This document shows, piece after piece, positions 35,337-47,810 of a stretch of 64,000 nucleotides of DNA; within the stretch, counting starts at the first letter, position 1, and the number at the start of each line of letters is the position of its first letter. Made by a program: the position numbers and the translations under genes. Below the pieces are notes generated by a model. The model made no database searches, was not told the DNA's origin, and was given only the letters and a program-made list of their open reading frames with translations. The DNA is from Amylostereum areolatum (lineage: Eukaryota > Basidiomycota > Agaricomycetes > Russulales > Stereaceae), in assembly GCA_012932865.1 (NCBI GenBank), contig SAXG01000008.1:868001-932000 (forward strand), written 5' to 3'.

Positions 35337-35928
35337 GTCGCTGCTGAGCGCGGTGGTCTATGTGCTTATGTGGTGGTGTACGATATGATGTGTGTCGTCG
35401 GGTTTCGCACGTGTATTTTCTACCTTCTGGTCTTTGCTTGCCATGCGTTGGCTGTCCCCCCTTCCTCCTCTGCTACTCTCTTACTATACTGTTCCGGGCC
35501 CTATCTTTTGACTGGCCCCATGCCCCACTCTTCCACGTCGCCTTGTCTCTATGCTGCCTGCTCGTGCTCTCGGGTTCGAATACTTGGTACTTAGTTCGGT
35601 GTATTGATACTCACAGCATCTGTTCTTATACGATAACTCGCCCCTCCCCTCCCCTGCTCCCATATTCACTTGTATACAGTATCCCTTCTCGTCTCTTTCA
35701 TAGTCCGAGCCAACAGCTCCTGTGTGAAGCCAGGTAATTACACACCTGCTTACAATTGACAGTGCTCAATGAGTCTCAGAGCACAACGAACAAAAAGGGT
35801 CAATTTCAACGTTGCATCGCGGACTACGCTTACGTCAGCATTACTGCACTTGTTCCTCAACGACATCCACTTTATCCGCAAGGCCCTAACGTCTCGTCCC
35901 ACCTCCTACGCTCTTTCTCCTCCCGATC
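35337..35928. other. Intergenic between HSF and SF3B2 genes
   Basis: About 590 bp, T/C-rich on the plus strand, holding the HSF 3' region and SF3B2 promoter. No gene seen. Confidence 0.5.
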
Positions 35929-38086
35929 ATGGCCACCGCTGTCCAAGCAGCTCCAACGACGAACGGTATGAATGGCCTGAACGGGCACGCCACTGAGACC
36001 AAGGTCAAGGCCAAGTCGAAAAACCAGCTCCGGAGACTGAAGACGAAGCAGAAGAAGGCAAGCCAGCCTGAAGCTGCATCGGTGCGTTGTCCCGAAGCAT
36101 GCGCTTGGGGATAGAGGCTGATCAAGGCGGCTGTGGCAGGAGGTGAAGCGGGAGGAGGACGTGACGATGGCCGAGGCCCGTCCCGCGGTTGAGAATGTCG
36201 AGTACGTGTCTGAGCAGTTGGATGTTAAGGGTGCAGCCCTCGAAGCTTTCTCCGACGTCTTTGCTCGCTTCCAGTTCTCCCTCGACAATTCTGCAGTGCG
36301 TTCGCTCTCCTCGTGCCCACCCCCCGGCGCTGACCCCGTGCCCCCCCCGCAGGCCAAGTCCAGCGAACCGTCCAAGGGCGAGGTGATCTACTCGGACGAC
36401 GACATGGCGTCGGACAGCGGCGGCTCGGACGCGGACGAGGAGAAGAAGCCGCTGTCGAAGAAGAAGCAGCGCAAACTGAACCGGCTCACGGTCGCCGAGC
36501 TCAAGCAGCTCGTCAAAAAACCGGAGGTCGTCGAGTGGACGGACGTCTCCGCCGCGGACCCGCGCCTGCTCCTCCACCTCAAATCGTACCGCAACACCGT
36601 GCCGATCCCGGCGCACTGGAGCGCGAAGCGCGACTACCTCCAGGGCAAGCGCGGGATCGAGAAACCGCCGTTCCAGCTGCCGGCGTACATCGCGGACACG
36701 GGCATCGCGACCCAGCGCGACGCGGTCAAGGAGAAGGAGGCGAACATGAGCCTTAAGGCGAAAACGCGCGAACGCGTGCAGCCGAAGATGGGAAAGATTG
36801 ATATCGACTACCAGAAGCTGCACGACGCGTTCTTCAAGTTTCAAACGAAGCCACCCGTCAGTGGATTTGGGGAGATGTGCGTGGCTAAAATCTCCTGTGG
36901 AGGTCGGCGAGAGACTGACGAAGCACAGGTACTATGAGGGCAAGGAGTTCGAGACGTCCTTGAAGGAGAAGCGACCAGGCGATCTGTCGCCGGAGCTTGT
37001 TGAGGCGTTGTCGATCCCCCCGCTCGCACCCCCACCGTGGTTGATTAGTATGCAACGGTTTGGGCCACCTCCAAGCTATCCGACACTACGGATACCCGGA
37101 TTGAATGCTCCTATTCCTGAGGGGTGCGCTTCCCTTCTTCTGTTCGGATGTCCACGAATTAAACGATGGCCTTTGCAAACAGCGCTCAATGGGGTTTCCA
37201 CCCTGGTGGTTGGGGTAAGCCGCCATTAGACGAATACAACCGTCCGCTATATGGTGATGTGTTCGGTGTTTTGCCAAAAACGAACGACACGAATGTGCGT
37301 GTTCTACAGCAAAATATTGTTCATTCTCGGTGACCATCATGCTTCGCAGGTTGGAGAGCCTGTCGACAAGAATCTGTGGGGAGAGTTGGAGCCCGAAGAG
37401 GGTGAGTATCGTGTTCTCTTGTGTTATTCAGCTCCTGACAGGAGATCACGCAGACGAGGAAGACGAGGAGTCAGAAGAGGAGTCGGAAGATGAAGAGGAG
37501 GAAGAGCCTGCGCCAACGGACGGCATGCAAACACCCTCTGGCCTCGAAACGCCGTCCGGAATGACATCTGTTGTGTCGACTGTCGCCGGTGGGTTGGAGA
37601 CGCCCGACTTTTTGGAATTGCGAAAAAGTACGACGACAAGGACGACGTCGGATGCGGACTCGGGGCCCAAGTCATTATACCAGGTCATCGAAGAGAAGCA
37701 GACGAACGTGCGCGGCCTTATGGGCAGCGAGCGTGGCTACGACCTTCGTGCGGTATCAGGCGCGGCCGTGCCAGTGCTGGGCGACGAGCGTGGAACAAAG
37801 GTAAATCCACTCCCTGTGTCATACGATACGCACGACTGACGTTTGCTACGTCGAACAGCGCAAAGCCAACGGCGTGGATATGTCTATCGATGCCTCGGAA
37901 CTGGAGGGCATGTCAGAAGACGAGCTTCGACGACGGTACGACGAGCATTCTCGGGGCTCTGCAGGAGTGCCGGGTGCCGGGCGAGAGGACTTTTCGGACA
38001 TGGTGGCGAAGGAGATGGCGAAAAAGCGACAAAAAATGGAGGCGGATCGGGACAGGGGGAAGAAGGGGAAGGAGTTCAAGTTTTGA
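35929..38086 (+). CDS. CUS1: Splicing factor 3B subunit 2 (SF3b145/Cus1)
   Basis: About eight exons. A basic N-terminus (KSKNQLRRLKTKQKKA) is followed by an acidic Ser-rich part and KKQRKLNRLTVAELKQLVKK. The DUF382 core has PEVVEWTDVSAADPRLLLHL, YRNTVPIPAHWSAKRDYLQG and GIEKPPFQLPAYIADTGI. Then comes the PSP region: KEFETSLKEKRPGDLSPEL, PPPWLISMQRFGPPPSYP and WGFHPGGWGKPPLDEYNRP. The acidic stretch EEESEDEEEEEPAP precedes a C-terminus with DMVAKEMAKKRQKMEADR and stop TGA 38084-38086. This is the U2 snRNP SF3b subunit that contacts SF3B4 and the branch-site region during early spliceosome assembly. Length and order match the family. Confidence 0.94.
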
Positions 38087-38500
38087 GGGCTATTTGTGTT
38101 TCCCTCGATGTCGATTTCTGTTGTTGTGTAAATACGTACGCTCCCTGTCCTGGGTTGTTATCTAATGCTTGTCTTCGTCTCTGTTTTTCGTATGTCTTGT
38201 GGGGATATTGTAGGAGATCCGGGTAGCTCTATATGTATCTACTATGCAGCATGTTTGGCTGTTTGCTACTGCCCATGGTGAAGGAACCGGGGGGAACTTG
38301 AAAAGTGATGAGAAGGATGACTGGAATACAAAAAATGAAATGGCGCGGCACTGATCCGCTGTCCGCCATGGCTGTGCATTCCCGTTTCTCCTCCACTTCC
38401 AGCTTTCTGCTCATCTCTCCATGACGTTCTGAGCTCTTCCTCCTCCGTCTCCTCCTCCTCCTCCTCTTCACATACCCGTCCTTTCTTTACTCACGCCCTA

Positions 38501-41500
38501 ATGTCCACCGCTAAAATGTGCGTATCTGCGCCTCCGTAGCCGCCCCACCTCGTTAACGTGTCGCGACAGCTTTCTCCGTCCACCACCGAACGTTGAGTTT
38601 GTGCAGGGTGCGCGTGCTCCCACTCTTTTGAAATACCTCACTCTGACTTGCTGTCCACGTACTCAGGGTACCCCGGCATTCCACCAGGTGCACCAGACCG
38701 TCCCCAGGCCGCGGTGAAGGGTGTGAGTACTCCACCATGTTGCTCGCTATCCATCTGACGCCTCTCAGGCTATCGAGGTCCGCCTTGGTCCCCAAGGCGC
38801 AAAGGCAAAGTATGTGCGCATAGAACTCCGCAAGATTGAGACACTGCCAGGTGGCCAGCCCAACTCGTTCTACGACTTCGTCGGCCAAAGCCCTATCAAC
38901 CTCTGGCAGTCCAGCGAAGAGTACAGCCTGTTGCAGTCGGTGTGTCCCAGGTTCCGTTCTCCTGGTTGCGCGGCTGATACCAAGCATCATCACAGCAAGA
39001 TATTCCGTTCTTCATCCGCCTACCAGAGTCCATCCCCCCCAGCTTGTCGCTCGAGAAGGGCGGTACGTGCTTCTGCTTACATCTGTAACCATTGCGTCTT
39101 ACACCACACGTAGCCGGCGTCAAGTATGAGCTTGTTGGCCATGTGTGTATCCAAGGCAAGACGTGCGTGTTTCGTTCATGTCCGCCCGTCCTGCTTCTGA
39201 CGCTCGGTGCAGGAGCTTCCTTCGGCGCAGTAAACCCATCGTCATCTCCACTACCACCCCGCTCGTGATCGACAAGCACGAGTTTCATTCGACATGGCCC
39301 GTCTACCAACAGCCAGAATCCCGCCAACTCCAGCACGACTCGGTCTCACTCACCGTCGACCGCTCCCAGAATTGCTATGGCCCCGGCGACCGCGTCTCCG
39401 TCTACGCGACCATCCGTTCTGATGCCCTTCACACCGTCATCCTCCGCGGATTCGAGTTCACCCTGAAGGAGACCACTATCTTCCGCACCGGCCCCCATAG
39501 CAGCACAAAGAAAGGCGCGCCCCAGGTGAAGATCAACATCATCGGCGAGCAGAAGGTTGCCGTCAACGCAACGCTCTACGGCGGCACGAGTCATCGGGCA
39601 GAGCTTTCAACCCAAATACCTGATTCCCACACGACGACTACGCTCAACGCTGCTCGACACATCGATATCACCTACGTCCTGATCGTGAAGGCCCTCATGG
39701 GTACAGGCAAGCCCCTCATCATGGAGCTACCAGTGATCGTATCAAACTGGCCACGGTGCGTCGGCTCGCTCATTTTCGACAGACAGTAATCCTGATATGT
39801 ACCACCCGCTGCCAGAAATGTGTCGTCCGAGGCTGTAAGGTGTGTATTCCCGCCGGACGTCTTGGCATCGGCGTGCTCATTTTGTCTTCATTTGTGCATA
39901 GACGAATCGGCGTCGTACCGTTGTTCAGCTTGCAAAAGCCCCCGACGGCACCGACGTCCGTCGCCGCGCTCTCCGGGCGCATAGTCGCGGCTAGCAACAT
40001 GTCGACCTTCTCCGGCGGGGATGCTTCGTTCGACTACGCTTCGTCGGTGTCACCCTATGCGCGCCCGATCCAGTCTTCAACCGTGCCGATAAGCCAGTCA
40101 GCCTCTTCGGTTGGGCACGCAGATGAGTTCGGCTTTACGTCGCCCAGCGCCCCCGCGTCCCGCGTCCCAGCATCCGCGCCCCATCTACGACAAGGATTCA
40201 ACGCCATCGACACGACGCGCCGACCCGACAGCGACTCCGTTCCCTCACAAGGCCGGAGGCGGTCAAGTGCGGCGGGTCAAGGGCAGCGCTTTGCTATCGC
40301 AAACGCGCAAGACGGCGAGATACCGGAGGAGGAAGAGTCGCACGCGCAGTCATCAGCGCTGAATCGTGTGCAACCCGCGTCCCCAGCGCGCAACGCGTGG
40401 CCCACAGCCGAGGAAGAAAAGGCGAGGCTCTATACCCAGGCGAAAGCTGATGTCGCGCGGGTACAAGGTGCAACTGTCGAGCGCGAACCCAGCCTGCACG
40501 TATGTGTCCCTTCATTGTTAGATATTCTCACCCATACTGACGAGCTTATAGTCCACGAAGACGCAGGCACGGCCTTCGACAGCTAACTCGGTACCCCACC
40601 CCGACCACCGTTGGCCCACGGCCGAGGAGGAGAAGGTCAGGCTCTTCAACCAAGCGCAAAGCAGCGCGCGGATCACCCAAGGTCTCGCGTCCGCCCCCAG
40701 CAACGTCAATCAGTTTTCGCACGCAAGAGGCAATTCGAAGGACTCCTCACGCAGCCAACAGGCGGGACGAAGCGCTCCAAACGGTCATCCCCCATCTGTG
40801 TCTGCCGGCGCGGCGCTCTACTCCTCCGCCATGTCCTCCATTAACAAGCCACCTGCGTCCGCTCCCGCCGAATGGTCACCCATGCGTCCTGGAATTCAGT
40901 CACCGCAACCCCAGACTGCGAACGGCCGCCTCCCCACGGCAGAAGAGGAGAAGGAGATGCTCCGACGGTATCATGAGGCGACGAACGCAGTTAACCGACA
41001 TCAAGAAAATCACTTTGGGCCGGCAGAGTCGGGGGCGGGTATGTCCAGCGGATATGACGCTCCCCCGCCCATCCATCAAGAGCCGCCGCCCCCCGCCGAC
41101 GATGCGCCTCCACCGTGGGTACCCAACAACGACTTCGTGGCCGAGCCTATCTCGGAGAAGGAACGATATAGACGCGCTTTCGAGGCAAGGGACGCCGCGG
41201 CTGCAAGAGCAGCGGGTTCGCCTCCGCCTCCCGTCGACTACGACGCAGGTCCGCCACCGCCTGTGATCTACGACGCGCCCAATGGCTATGGACCCCGACA
41301 CTCTCCGTCCTCTCAAGCGCCAGTCGACGGTGGCTCCCCACCCCCATGGCATTTCACGCCCCCGCCCACCATTCCGCCGCATTTGCGTCAACGCACACAA
41401 CCCATGCCACCGGCCAACACCTCGCCCCAACGCCCGCTGACCGCCGCAGAGGAAAAGGCGATGCTGCGTGCGCGCTTCGATGCAGAAGAGCAGGGCCAGG

Positions 41501-41904
41501 GCTCTCCTCCGCCTCCTCAGCCGCACACCAACGGTCGCGGGAGCGCGTCCCCCCCACCCTTCACCTCGTCCCTATCGAGCGAGAGCGCGCCACCCGGGCC
41601 CGACACGCCACCCCCGCTCATGCCGCGTCCTCCCGCGGACTACATCAAGCAAACGCAGGAGGAGGACGCGCGGCTCGCGGCACTCGCGCTGGAGGAGGAA
41701 GAGGCGGCGCGGCGCGGGCTGGGCGTCGGTCGCTTTGGCCCGCCTGGGACCGACCTTGGGGAGGACGATACGTTCGGGCTGAAACTCAGGCCGTCGTCCC
41801 CGTTCTCGGTCGGCTTGGACGGGATCGGGAGGATGGGAACGCCAGGACTCATGAACGGGAGGACGGCGCCGGTATCGCGTTTGGCAGCGCCCGACCACAA
41901 CTGA
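38501..41904 (+). CDS. Alpha-arrestin (arrestin-domain trafficking adaptor) with long disordered tail
   Basis: Ten exons: 38501-38517, 38570-38607, 38667-38722, 38769-38939, 38996-39062, 39114-39162, 39213-39755, 39816-39839 (24 nt), 39902-40499, 40552-41904. The arrestin fold begins MSTAKIFLRPPPNVEFVQGY and continues KGAIEVRLGPQGAKAKYVRI, SFYDFVGQSPINLW, YELVGHVCIQGK and CYGPGDRVSVYATIRSDALH, ending near LIMELPVIVSNWPR. Some 600 residues of Pro/Ser/Ala-rich sequence follow. A short motif, TAEEEK with a preceding W/L-P, recurs four times in it. Family members recruit Rsp5/NEDD4-type ubiquitin ligases to membrane transporters. I saw PP-x-x-Y but no canonical PPxY, so the ligase link is inference. 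Confidence 0.88.
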
Positions 41905-42559
41905 GCGCGTTTTTGGCGGAAGGACTCGTTGATCTCACGTTACCCATTCCCTCATACCCTCTCATTCCTTTTTTCTGCTTTTTTTTCTGGTTATCTACTA
42001 CACCCATGCTTTCGTACCATCCGTAACCCGCGACACTCTTTTCCCCTTACCCTTTTCCCCTTGCCCGTTTTCCGATCTTCCCTGCTCGATCCCATCGCTG
42101 TATCTAGTGCTTCCGTTGTGCGCATCTCCCTCCACATCTCGCCCGTGGGTTGCGTTAATGCTCTGTGGTCTTCGTGTGCCATCTTTTGCTGGTTCGTCGT
42201 TTGCTTGCCTTCGTTGTCGGTTTATTTATTTTGTATGCGTACGCACGCACATGCGTCTGGGGAAGGGCGTGCTTCATCCAGAGGAGGGGAATGGCAGTTT
42301 CATTTTTACTCAACATCGGTTGGGGCGAGTTGGAGGACCGCAACCATTAGCGTTGCGTCCCCCCAGACTCTATATGCGGCTAAGGGTACTAATACACAGA
42401 CTGGTTTCGAGACCGAGAAATTGGCAGATAGCCATAGGGGAACGGTCATGTCACTTGTAGCCTACTACTTACGCGCTTCAAGCTTTCCGTTCCTTCAATT
42501 CTATTGAGGCCTAGACAGTAAAGTGTCTTCGCAGTGGGCTACCTCCAGGAGGGGTTCTA
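41905..42559. other. Intergenic, convergent 3' region
   Basis: About 650 bp of T/C-rich sequence after the arrestin stop; no gene seen. The right side abuts the orphan-family pseudogene. Confidence 0.5.
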
Positions 42560-43480
42560 GCATACATTATGGCTGTGATGATGTTTGCGAGATCGGGCAA
42601 AGAGAACAGGGATCGACTCTTGACGACCAACCGACCAGGAAAATCAAAAGTATCCCGCGGCGGCGCTGCGAACACGGCGTGAGCATGCTATATTCCAACA
42701 GCGAGTTTGAATATATGCTCACCGACCGTCGAACAGGTTCGGTCTGTGCACTGTCCTCTTTCGTTTTTGCCGCCTCCCGATCTCCCAGAATGTCTGCAAG
42801 CCGCCCCGGACCCATTTCGTCCATAACTTGCCGGTTCGAGTGCCTTCTCCAGTCGCATGACGAGCTTCGGCCTTCCACCGTACTTGGCACGAACACCGAC
42901 GTCTTCAGACCGACAGATCCCCATTCCCGGTGCATCGCGATCAGTGAGCAACCCGTCAGGCGCCAAATCCCACAAAAAGCGAAACGGAACCGGACCATCG
43001 CACAGTGACCATCGGGGCCAGCGGCGGCCTTGTACCAGGGGGATGGAAATAGGATGGTAGACCCGAAAAGCCTCGTCTTTTCAGAGTCGAGGGAGTCAGA
43101 GTCGAGGAAGCTGTGTACACGGAGGGTCACAGTCCATTGCGACTCAGGATCGGACGTGAAAAGGCGTTTTCAGGTTGTGTAGAACGTCCCATCGGTGACC
43201 CGCTGCCGCCGTAGCGCGCGTTCCACTCGTCGAGCTGCGTTTCCGAGACGAGCCCATCCTCGAGCAGTATACGGCGAGCGATGGCCCGCTGCCTAGCACT
43301 GTTCTCCATGCGACCGGCCTGGAGAGTCCATGGCGTGCCATCCGGATTTAAGAGATCCTTTCCATCTGCGAACGACGCAGGGTCAGAGCTGTTGGTGACG
43401 CGAAAGCGAAGGCGGCCTCCGTCTAGAAGTGGGGGATCGGACTCGGAGGGCGGATGGAAATAAATAAATCCACGAGTCTC
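42560..43480 (-). pseudogene. Decayed member of an Agaricomycete orphan family
   Basis: Reading the minus strand in three alternating frames recovers GGRLRFRVTNSSDPASFADG, DLLNPDGTPWTLQAG, ILLEDGLVSETQLDEWNARY, HRWDVLHNLKTPFHV, TLRVHSFLDSDS, LCDGPVPFRFLWDLAPDGLL, DRDAPGMGICRSEDVGV, GGRPKLVMRLEKALEP, and RQVMDEMGPGRLADILGDRE. These parallel, in order, the gene at 59197-60032. At least three frame changes (about 43190, 43120 and 42830) and no usable start mark it as a pseudogene. The family has a G-LRFR...D-F..G.DL..P.G.PW opening seen in many Agaricomycete hypothetical proteins; its function is unknown. Confidence 0.7.
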
Positions 43481-44784
43481 CGGGGGAAAGCAGGCAGCTG
43501 CTCGCTACGTTGCGCCTATTTGTGGCGTGTAGCCGCTGAGATAGGTTATGGATACCCTCATGTTCTGTTCGGGGCACATTGACCGCGGCAATATCCCTTT
43601 CTTGATAACATTGCTCGTGTCCGGGCAGTCGGAAGGACGGAGACGAGCGGGATCGAACGTGCGGGGGCTTGGCGTTGGCGTTGCGTGTCGATGTCGCTGT
43701 TTCAAGGAAAGATACCGTCGTTCTGGGTTGTCAGAACTCGAGGCTGAGGGAAACACAGGGATGAGGACGTACGCGTAGAACCAACAGTGTTTGACCCATT
43801 AACAGCGTCGCTCATGCCCCTGAGAAGCGCTTTAATCGAGCCGTCGCTGCTGTAAGCGCGCCTCCAATGCCCGTGTGCATGAACATATTCCTAGAAGTGA
43901 GGCTCGTGAATATCGGGATCTCCGTATATTGCTCTGCCACCACGCACCGGAGTACTTCGTTGGAGTTCAACGCGCTATGGAGCGTACGAGTCAAGGCGCC
44001 GCCCGCCTATCTCTGGCACGAGACAAATGTTGCAATGCAAGGAGGTGGGCGAAATAAAGCAGGCTTCGTGGATCGCGATTTCGTGAGGACGAGTTGGTTG
44101 TTGTGTTGGAACTTGGAAGGGGAGAACTCGACGAAAGGACCCGTCGGGTGGGTCACACCAGATATGTCCAGGTAGTCTGAAGGTCCGAGGCGAGAGATAT
44201 CGAAGGTACACGGTCCGACGTTTTCTCTCTAAGCTGGCGCTACCTAAACACATGCAGATTGATGTGGCGAATTAGCTGGAGCGATGAACCGAGACCAACT
44301 GTCAACATACGCGCTGGACCGGTGTAAACCCGCCTCTTAGCATCGCGACGAGAAGTCCTAAGGAGTTCCGTGGTCGAAAAGCCGGCGGGGACCCGGCTCT
44401 GAGGAGGCTCGCGTGTGTGGACGCACCCCTGCAGTATAAGTAGTTGAACGTCAGTCTCCCTGTGTGCATCTGTTCTGGCTGGCCCACGGACCTAGTCATG
44501 ATGCAGGGACCGAATCCACCACGCATCCCGCTAGCGGCTTAGTTGTGAGAAAGAAGACGCTCCTTCGGTGGTACTCGAGACAGGGTAGATCGCGGCAAAG
44601 GGGAAGAAGCCCATGGCCAACCTTTCTCAGACTCAGAGTTTGTCGCAAAGAGCGGTCGGCACGTGATCACGCAAATAAGCGCCGCGTACGCGTCGCAAGA
44701 ACGCTCTCGAGTCGCGACCAAATCGCATTCGTTGCTCCTCTTTGCTTTCACCCACGCTCTCTCCACGTCTCCCGGCACCGCACG
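43481..44784. other. Intergenic, no gene recognised
   Basis: About 1.3 kb upstream of Rpn8. Short ORFs only; no repeat or RNA gene seen. Confidence 0.5.
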
Positions 44785-46088
44785 ATGGTCGCAACAACAA
44801 CTGAGCAGGTACGCTGGCCGAAACACCCGGAACGTTGCTCGCGATTGACACGGGTACAAGTAGCTCTCTGCCCTCGCCGCCACCACCGTCGGTGCGTTTC
44901 CGCGTCCTCCCCGCTGTGCTCGCCCCACTCACGCCCCGTCTTCGCCACGCACCGGCCAGTCATCCACCCGCTCGTCCTTCTCTCGGTAACGGACCACCAC
45001 GCGCGCTCCGTCTCGCGGAGCTCGAGCAAGCGCGTCGTCGGCGTGCTCCTGGGGCAGGACAACGGCAAGACGATCAACGTCGCGAACTCGTTCGGGATCC
45101 CGTTCGAGGAGGACGAGAAGGACGCGAAGACGTGGTTCCTCGACCACAACTACATCGAGGGCATGTACGGCATGTTCAAGAAGGTGAACGGTGCGTCCCC
45201 CGTCCGTGTCCGCGTTCGCGTGCAGGAAGAAGAAAGGCTCACGGCGGGGTGCGCGCGCGGGCAGCGCGGGAACGGATCGTGGGGTGGTACCACACGGGGC
45301 CGAAGTTGCGGGCGTCGGATCTGGAGATCAACGAGCTCTTCAAGCGGTTCCTGCCCCGGCCTGTGATGGTCATCGTCGACGTGCGGCCCAACACGGTCGG
45401 GATCCCGACAGACGCGTACTTCGGCGTGGAGGAGATCAAAGACGTGCGTCCGTCCCCCTTCTCTCGCCCCCCCCCCCCCCTCTCTCTCACACACACACGC
45501 ACTCTCTCACTCTCTCTCACACAACAAAAACAGGACGGCACAGAAACGCGCTCCACCTTCCTGCACGCGCCCTCCGCGATCGAGGCCGAGGAGGCCGAGG
45601 AGATCGGCGTCGAGCACCTCCTGCGCGACATCAAGGACTCGACCACGACCACGCTCGCGACGCGGGTGGCGGAGCAGCTCGCGTCGCTGCGCGGGCTCGA
45701 GTCGCGGCTGGGCGACATCCAGCGCTACCTCGCGGACATCGCGGCGGGCAGCATGCCGCTCAACCACACGGTCGTGTACCACCTCCAAGACGCGCTCAAC
45801 CTCCTCCCGGACCTGCGCGAGCCCGCGCTCACGACCGCGTTCGCGACGAGCACGAACGACGAGCTGCTGGTCGTGTACCTGAGCAGCCTGCTGCGGGCCG
45901 TGATCGCGCTGCACGGGCTCGTGGACAACAAGGCGTCGATCGGCAAGGCGGAGCTGGAGGAGGGGAACAAGGGCAAGGCCGAGAAGGCGAAGGAGAAGGC
46001 GAAGGAGAAGGCGAAGGAGAAGACGGACGAGAAGACGAAGGAGGGCGAGGGGAAGAAGGACGGGGAGAAGGAGGCGAGTAAAAAGTAG
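44785..46088 (+). CDS. RPN8: 26S proteasome regulatory subunit Rpn8 (PSMD7, MPN domain)
   Basis: Five exons: 44785-44808, 44864-44891 (28 nt), 44960-45190, 45265-45443, 45534-46088. The spliced start is [20 protein letters not shown], then [66 protein letters not shown] text (here [16 protein letters not shown]), and [14 protein letters not shown]. The MPN domain lacks the JAMM HxHx10D metal set, as expected for Rpn8, which pairs with the deubiquitinase Rpn11 in the proteasome lid. The helical C-terminal half ([16 protein letters not shown]) ends in a Lys/Glu repeat ([13 protein letters not shown]). Introns carry long C and CT/CA runs. Confidence 0.95.
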
Positions 46089-46743
46089 GACTGGCCATCG
46101 CAGGCTCGCGGCGGCCCTGTACCGTATCTTTCACGAGCCGAGAATTGTATCGTACACGCTCGAACTCTCCTGGCGGTGAGTGACAGCTAGCAGCAAGCTT
46201 GTCCGACTTTAGTGGGCTTGGTGCGGAGATTTCCAGTCCATACTTACCATGTCTCCCTCTCCCAACTCTGAGCAGACAACCTTCTGAGTGGGTAAACAGC
46301 GGTCGACTTGTGTGTTCGAGCACCGAGTCCCAGACACAATCCCTTCACTCCATAAAGCTTCTTGACAGGCATGTGTTCACCCGCACAACTGCCGCACCTG
46401 GGCGTCGCACGCAGCGCTACGGACAAGCCCTGCGCGCGCTGCCGTAACACCCTCACCCACGCCCATCTCCGTCGATCCCTACGACAACGCAGGCCTCGCG
46501 CTCACCACCACCACCACCACCACCTCGTCTGCACGCAAAAAAATTGGATCCTCGCAAAATTTATTCCACCGGTGGGGGAGGGGATGCGCAAGACGTAGTG
46601 TATATAAAAAAAGAGAGGCAGGATCGCGGTCTGCAAGTCGGAGACGGAGACGGACCCCGGCGTTCCCCACGTACATACATACGGGTACGGCTCCGCCCGA
46701 AAGTCCAACCGCCCGCGCGCCTGCCCCGGCACACGTCCCCGCT
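46089..46743. other. Intergenic between convergent Rpn8 and Cox5 genes
   Basis: About 650 bp; a (CAC)n run near 46502-46524 is the only simple repeat noticed. No gene seen. Confidence 0.5.
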
Positions 46744-47810
46744 CTACTTGTGCGTGACGAAGCCCTTGCCCTTGTAGTCCTCCGAAGCGATACCTGTTGC
46801 GCGCGCGGGGGGACGCGGGTCAGCGTCCATGAACGTGGGGGTGGGGGGTGGGGGGAGAGGGAAAGGAAGGAGGGAGAGGGGGAAAGGAAGGAGGGAGGGG
46901 ACAAGGAAACGACAAGGGGAGGAGGGCAAGCGAAAAAAAAGCGCGACGGGACTCACCGGTGATAGGATTGAGCTTCATCTCCTTCGCGCGCTCGTTCGCG
47001 GCCTCCTCCCACTCCTTCGAGATGGTATGCGGCGGAGGCGCAGCTGCATGTTCGGCCACGAAAAGAAAAAAGGAACGAGAAGGGCAGGGGGTGAGGAGGA
47101 AGAGGAGAGAGTGGAGGAGGAGGAGGAGAGAGAGAGGAAGAGGAGGAAGAGGAGGAAGAGGAGGAGAGAGAGGAAGAGGAGAAAACATCCGCCGGCGCGT
47201 CAGTGACGGAACGGGCAGACGGGGAGGAGAACGACGAAAGACGCACCGAGCGCGCGGGAGACGCCCCAGAGGACGCCGGTCGCGGCGAGGAGGCCTGCGA
47301 CGCCGAGCGCGACTTTGACCGTCGTGCCGGGCGGGTTGACGGGCGTGCGGGGACCATGTGGGCCGAAGGCGACGTAGTACGCTGTGGGGTCGCTCGTCAG
47401 CGTCCCCTCATCCACCTCATCCATTGCCTCCCCCCCCCAAAAAAAAACGCAACAAGACGAAAACGAAAACGCAACGCGGACATGAAAGGGAGAAGCGCAC
47501 GCAACGCCATCCCCCCCCAAAAAAGCGAAAGCGACGGCAAGCGGCCAGAAAGAGGACCACGCGCGGACTCACAGGCCTTCTTCTCAGCGAGCGAGAGCTG
47601 CTTCCAGTCCTTCTTCTGGATCTCCTCCAGCTGCCTGTGCACCGCGAGCTGCTCTTCGGAGCTCAAGAGCTCCCACTGCGCCTCGACGTTGGACAGCGGG
47701 ATGGCCGAGGCCGAAGCTGAAGCCGCGGCCGTGGTGGACGCCGACGGGGCGTGGGCGGCGGCGGTCGCGAAGGCGCGACGGGAAGCGCGAAGGGCGAGGG
47801 TCGCCGACAT
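46744..47810 (-). CDS. COX5: Cytochrome c oxidase subunit IV (fungal Cox5)
   Basis: Four exons on the minus strand: 47810-47573, 47381-47247, 47043-46957, 46793-46744. The N-terminus MSATLALRASRRAFATAAAH is an Arg/Ala-rich mitochondrial targeting sequence. The mature part has PLSNVEAQWELLSSEEQLAV, QLEEIQKKDWKQLSLAEKKA, YYVAFGPHGPRTPVNPPG, one membrane helix (VALGVAGLLAATGVLWGVSR), SKEWEEAANERAKEMKLNPI, and the end IASEDYKGKGFVTHK. This is the COX4/Cox5 subunit of complex IV in the inner mitochondrial membrane. All introns are strongly polypyrimidine on the coding strand, e.g. 46840-46940 and 47080-47180. Confidence 0.95.

Noticed and set aside
44500..44560. Possible tRNA on the basis of GGGACCGAATCC-like text
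   Set aside because: No acceptor stem or arms could be paired; no tRNA gene was found anywhere in the window.
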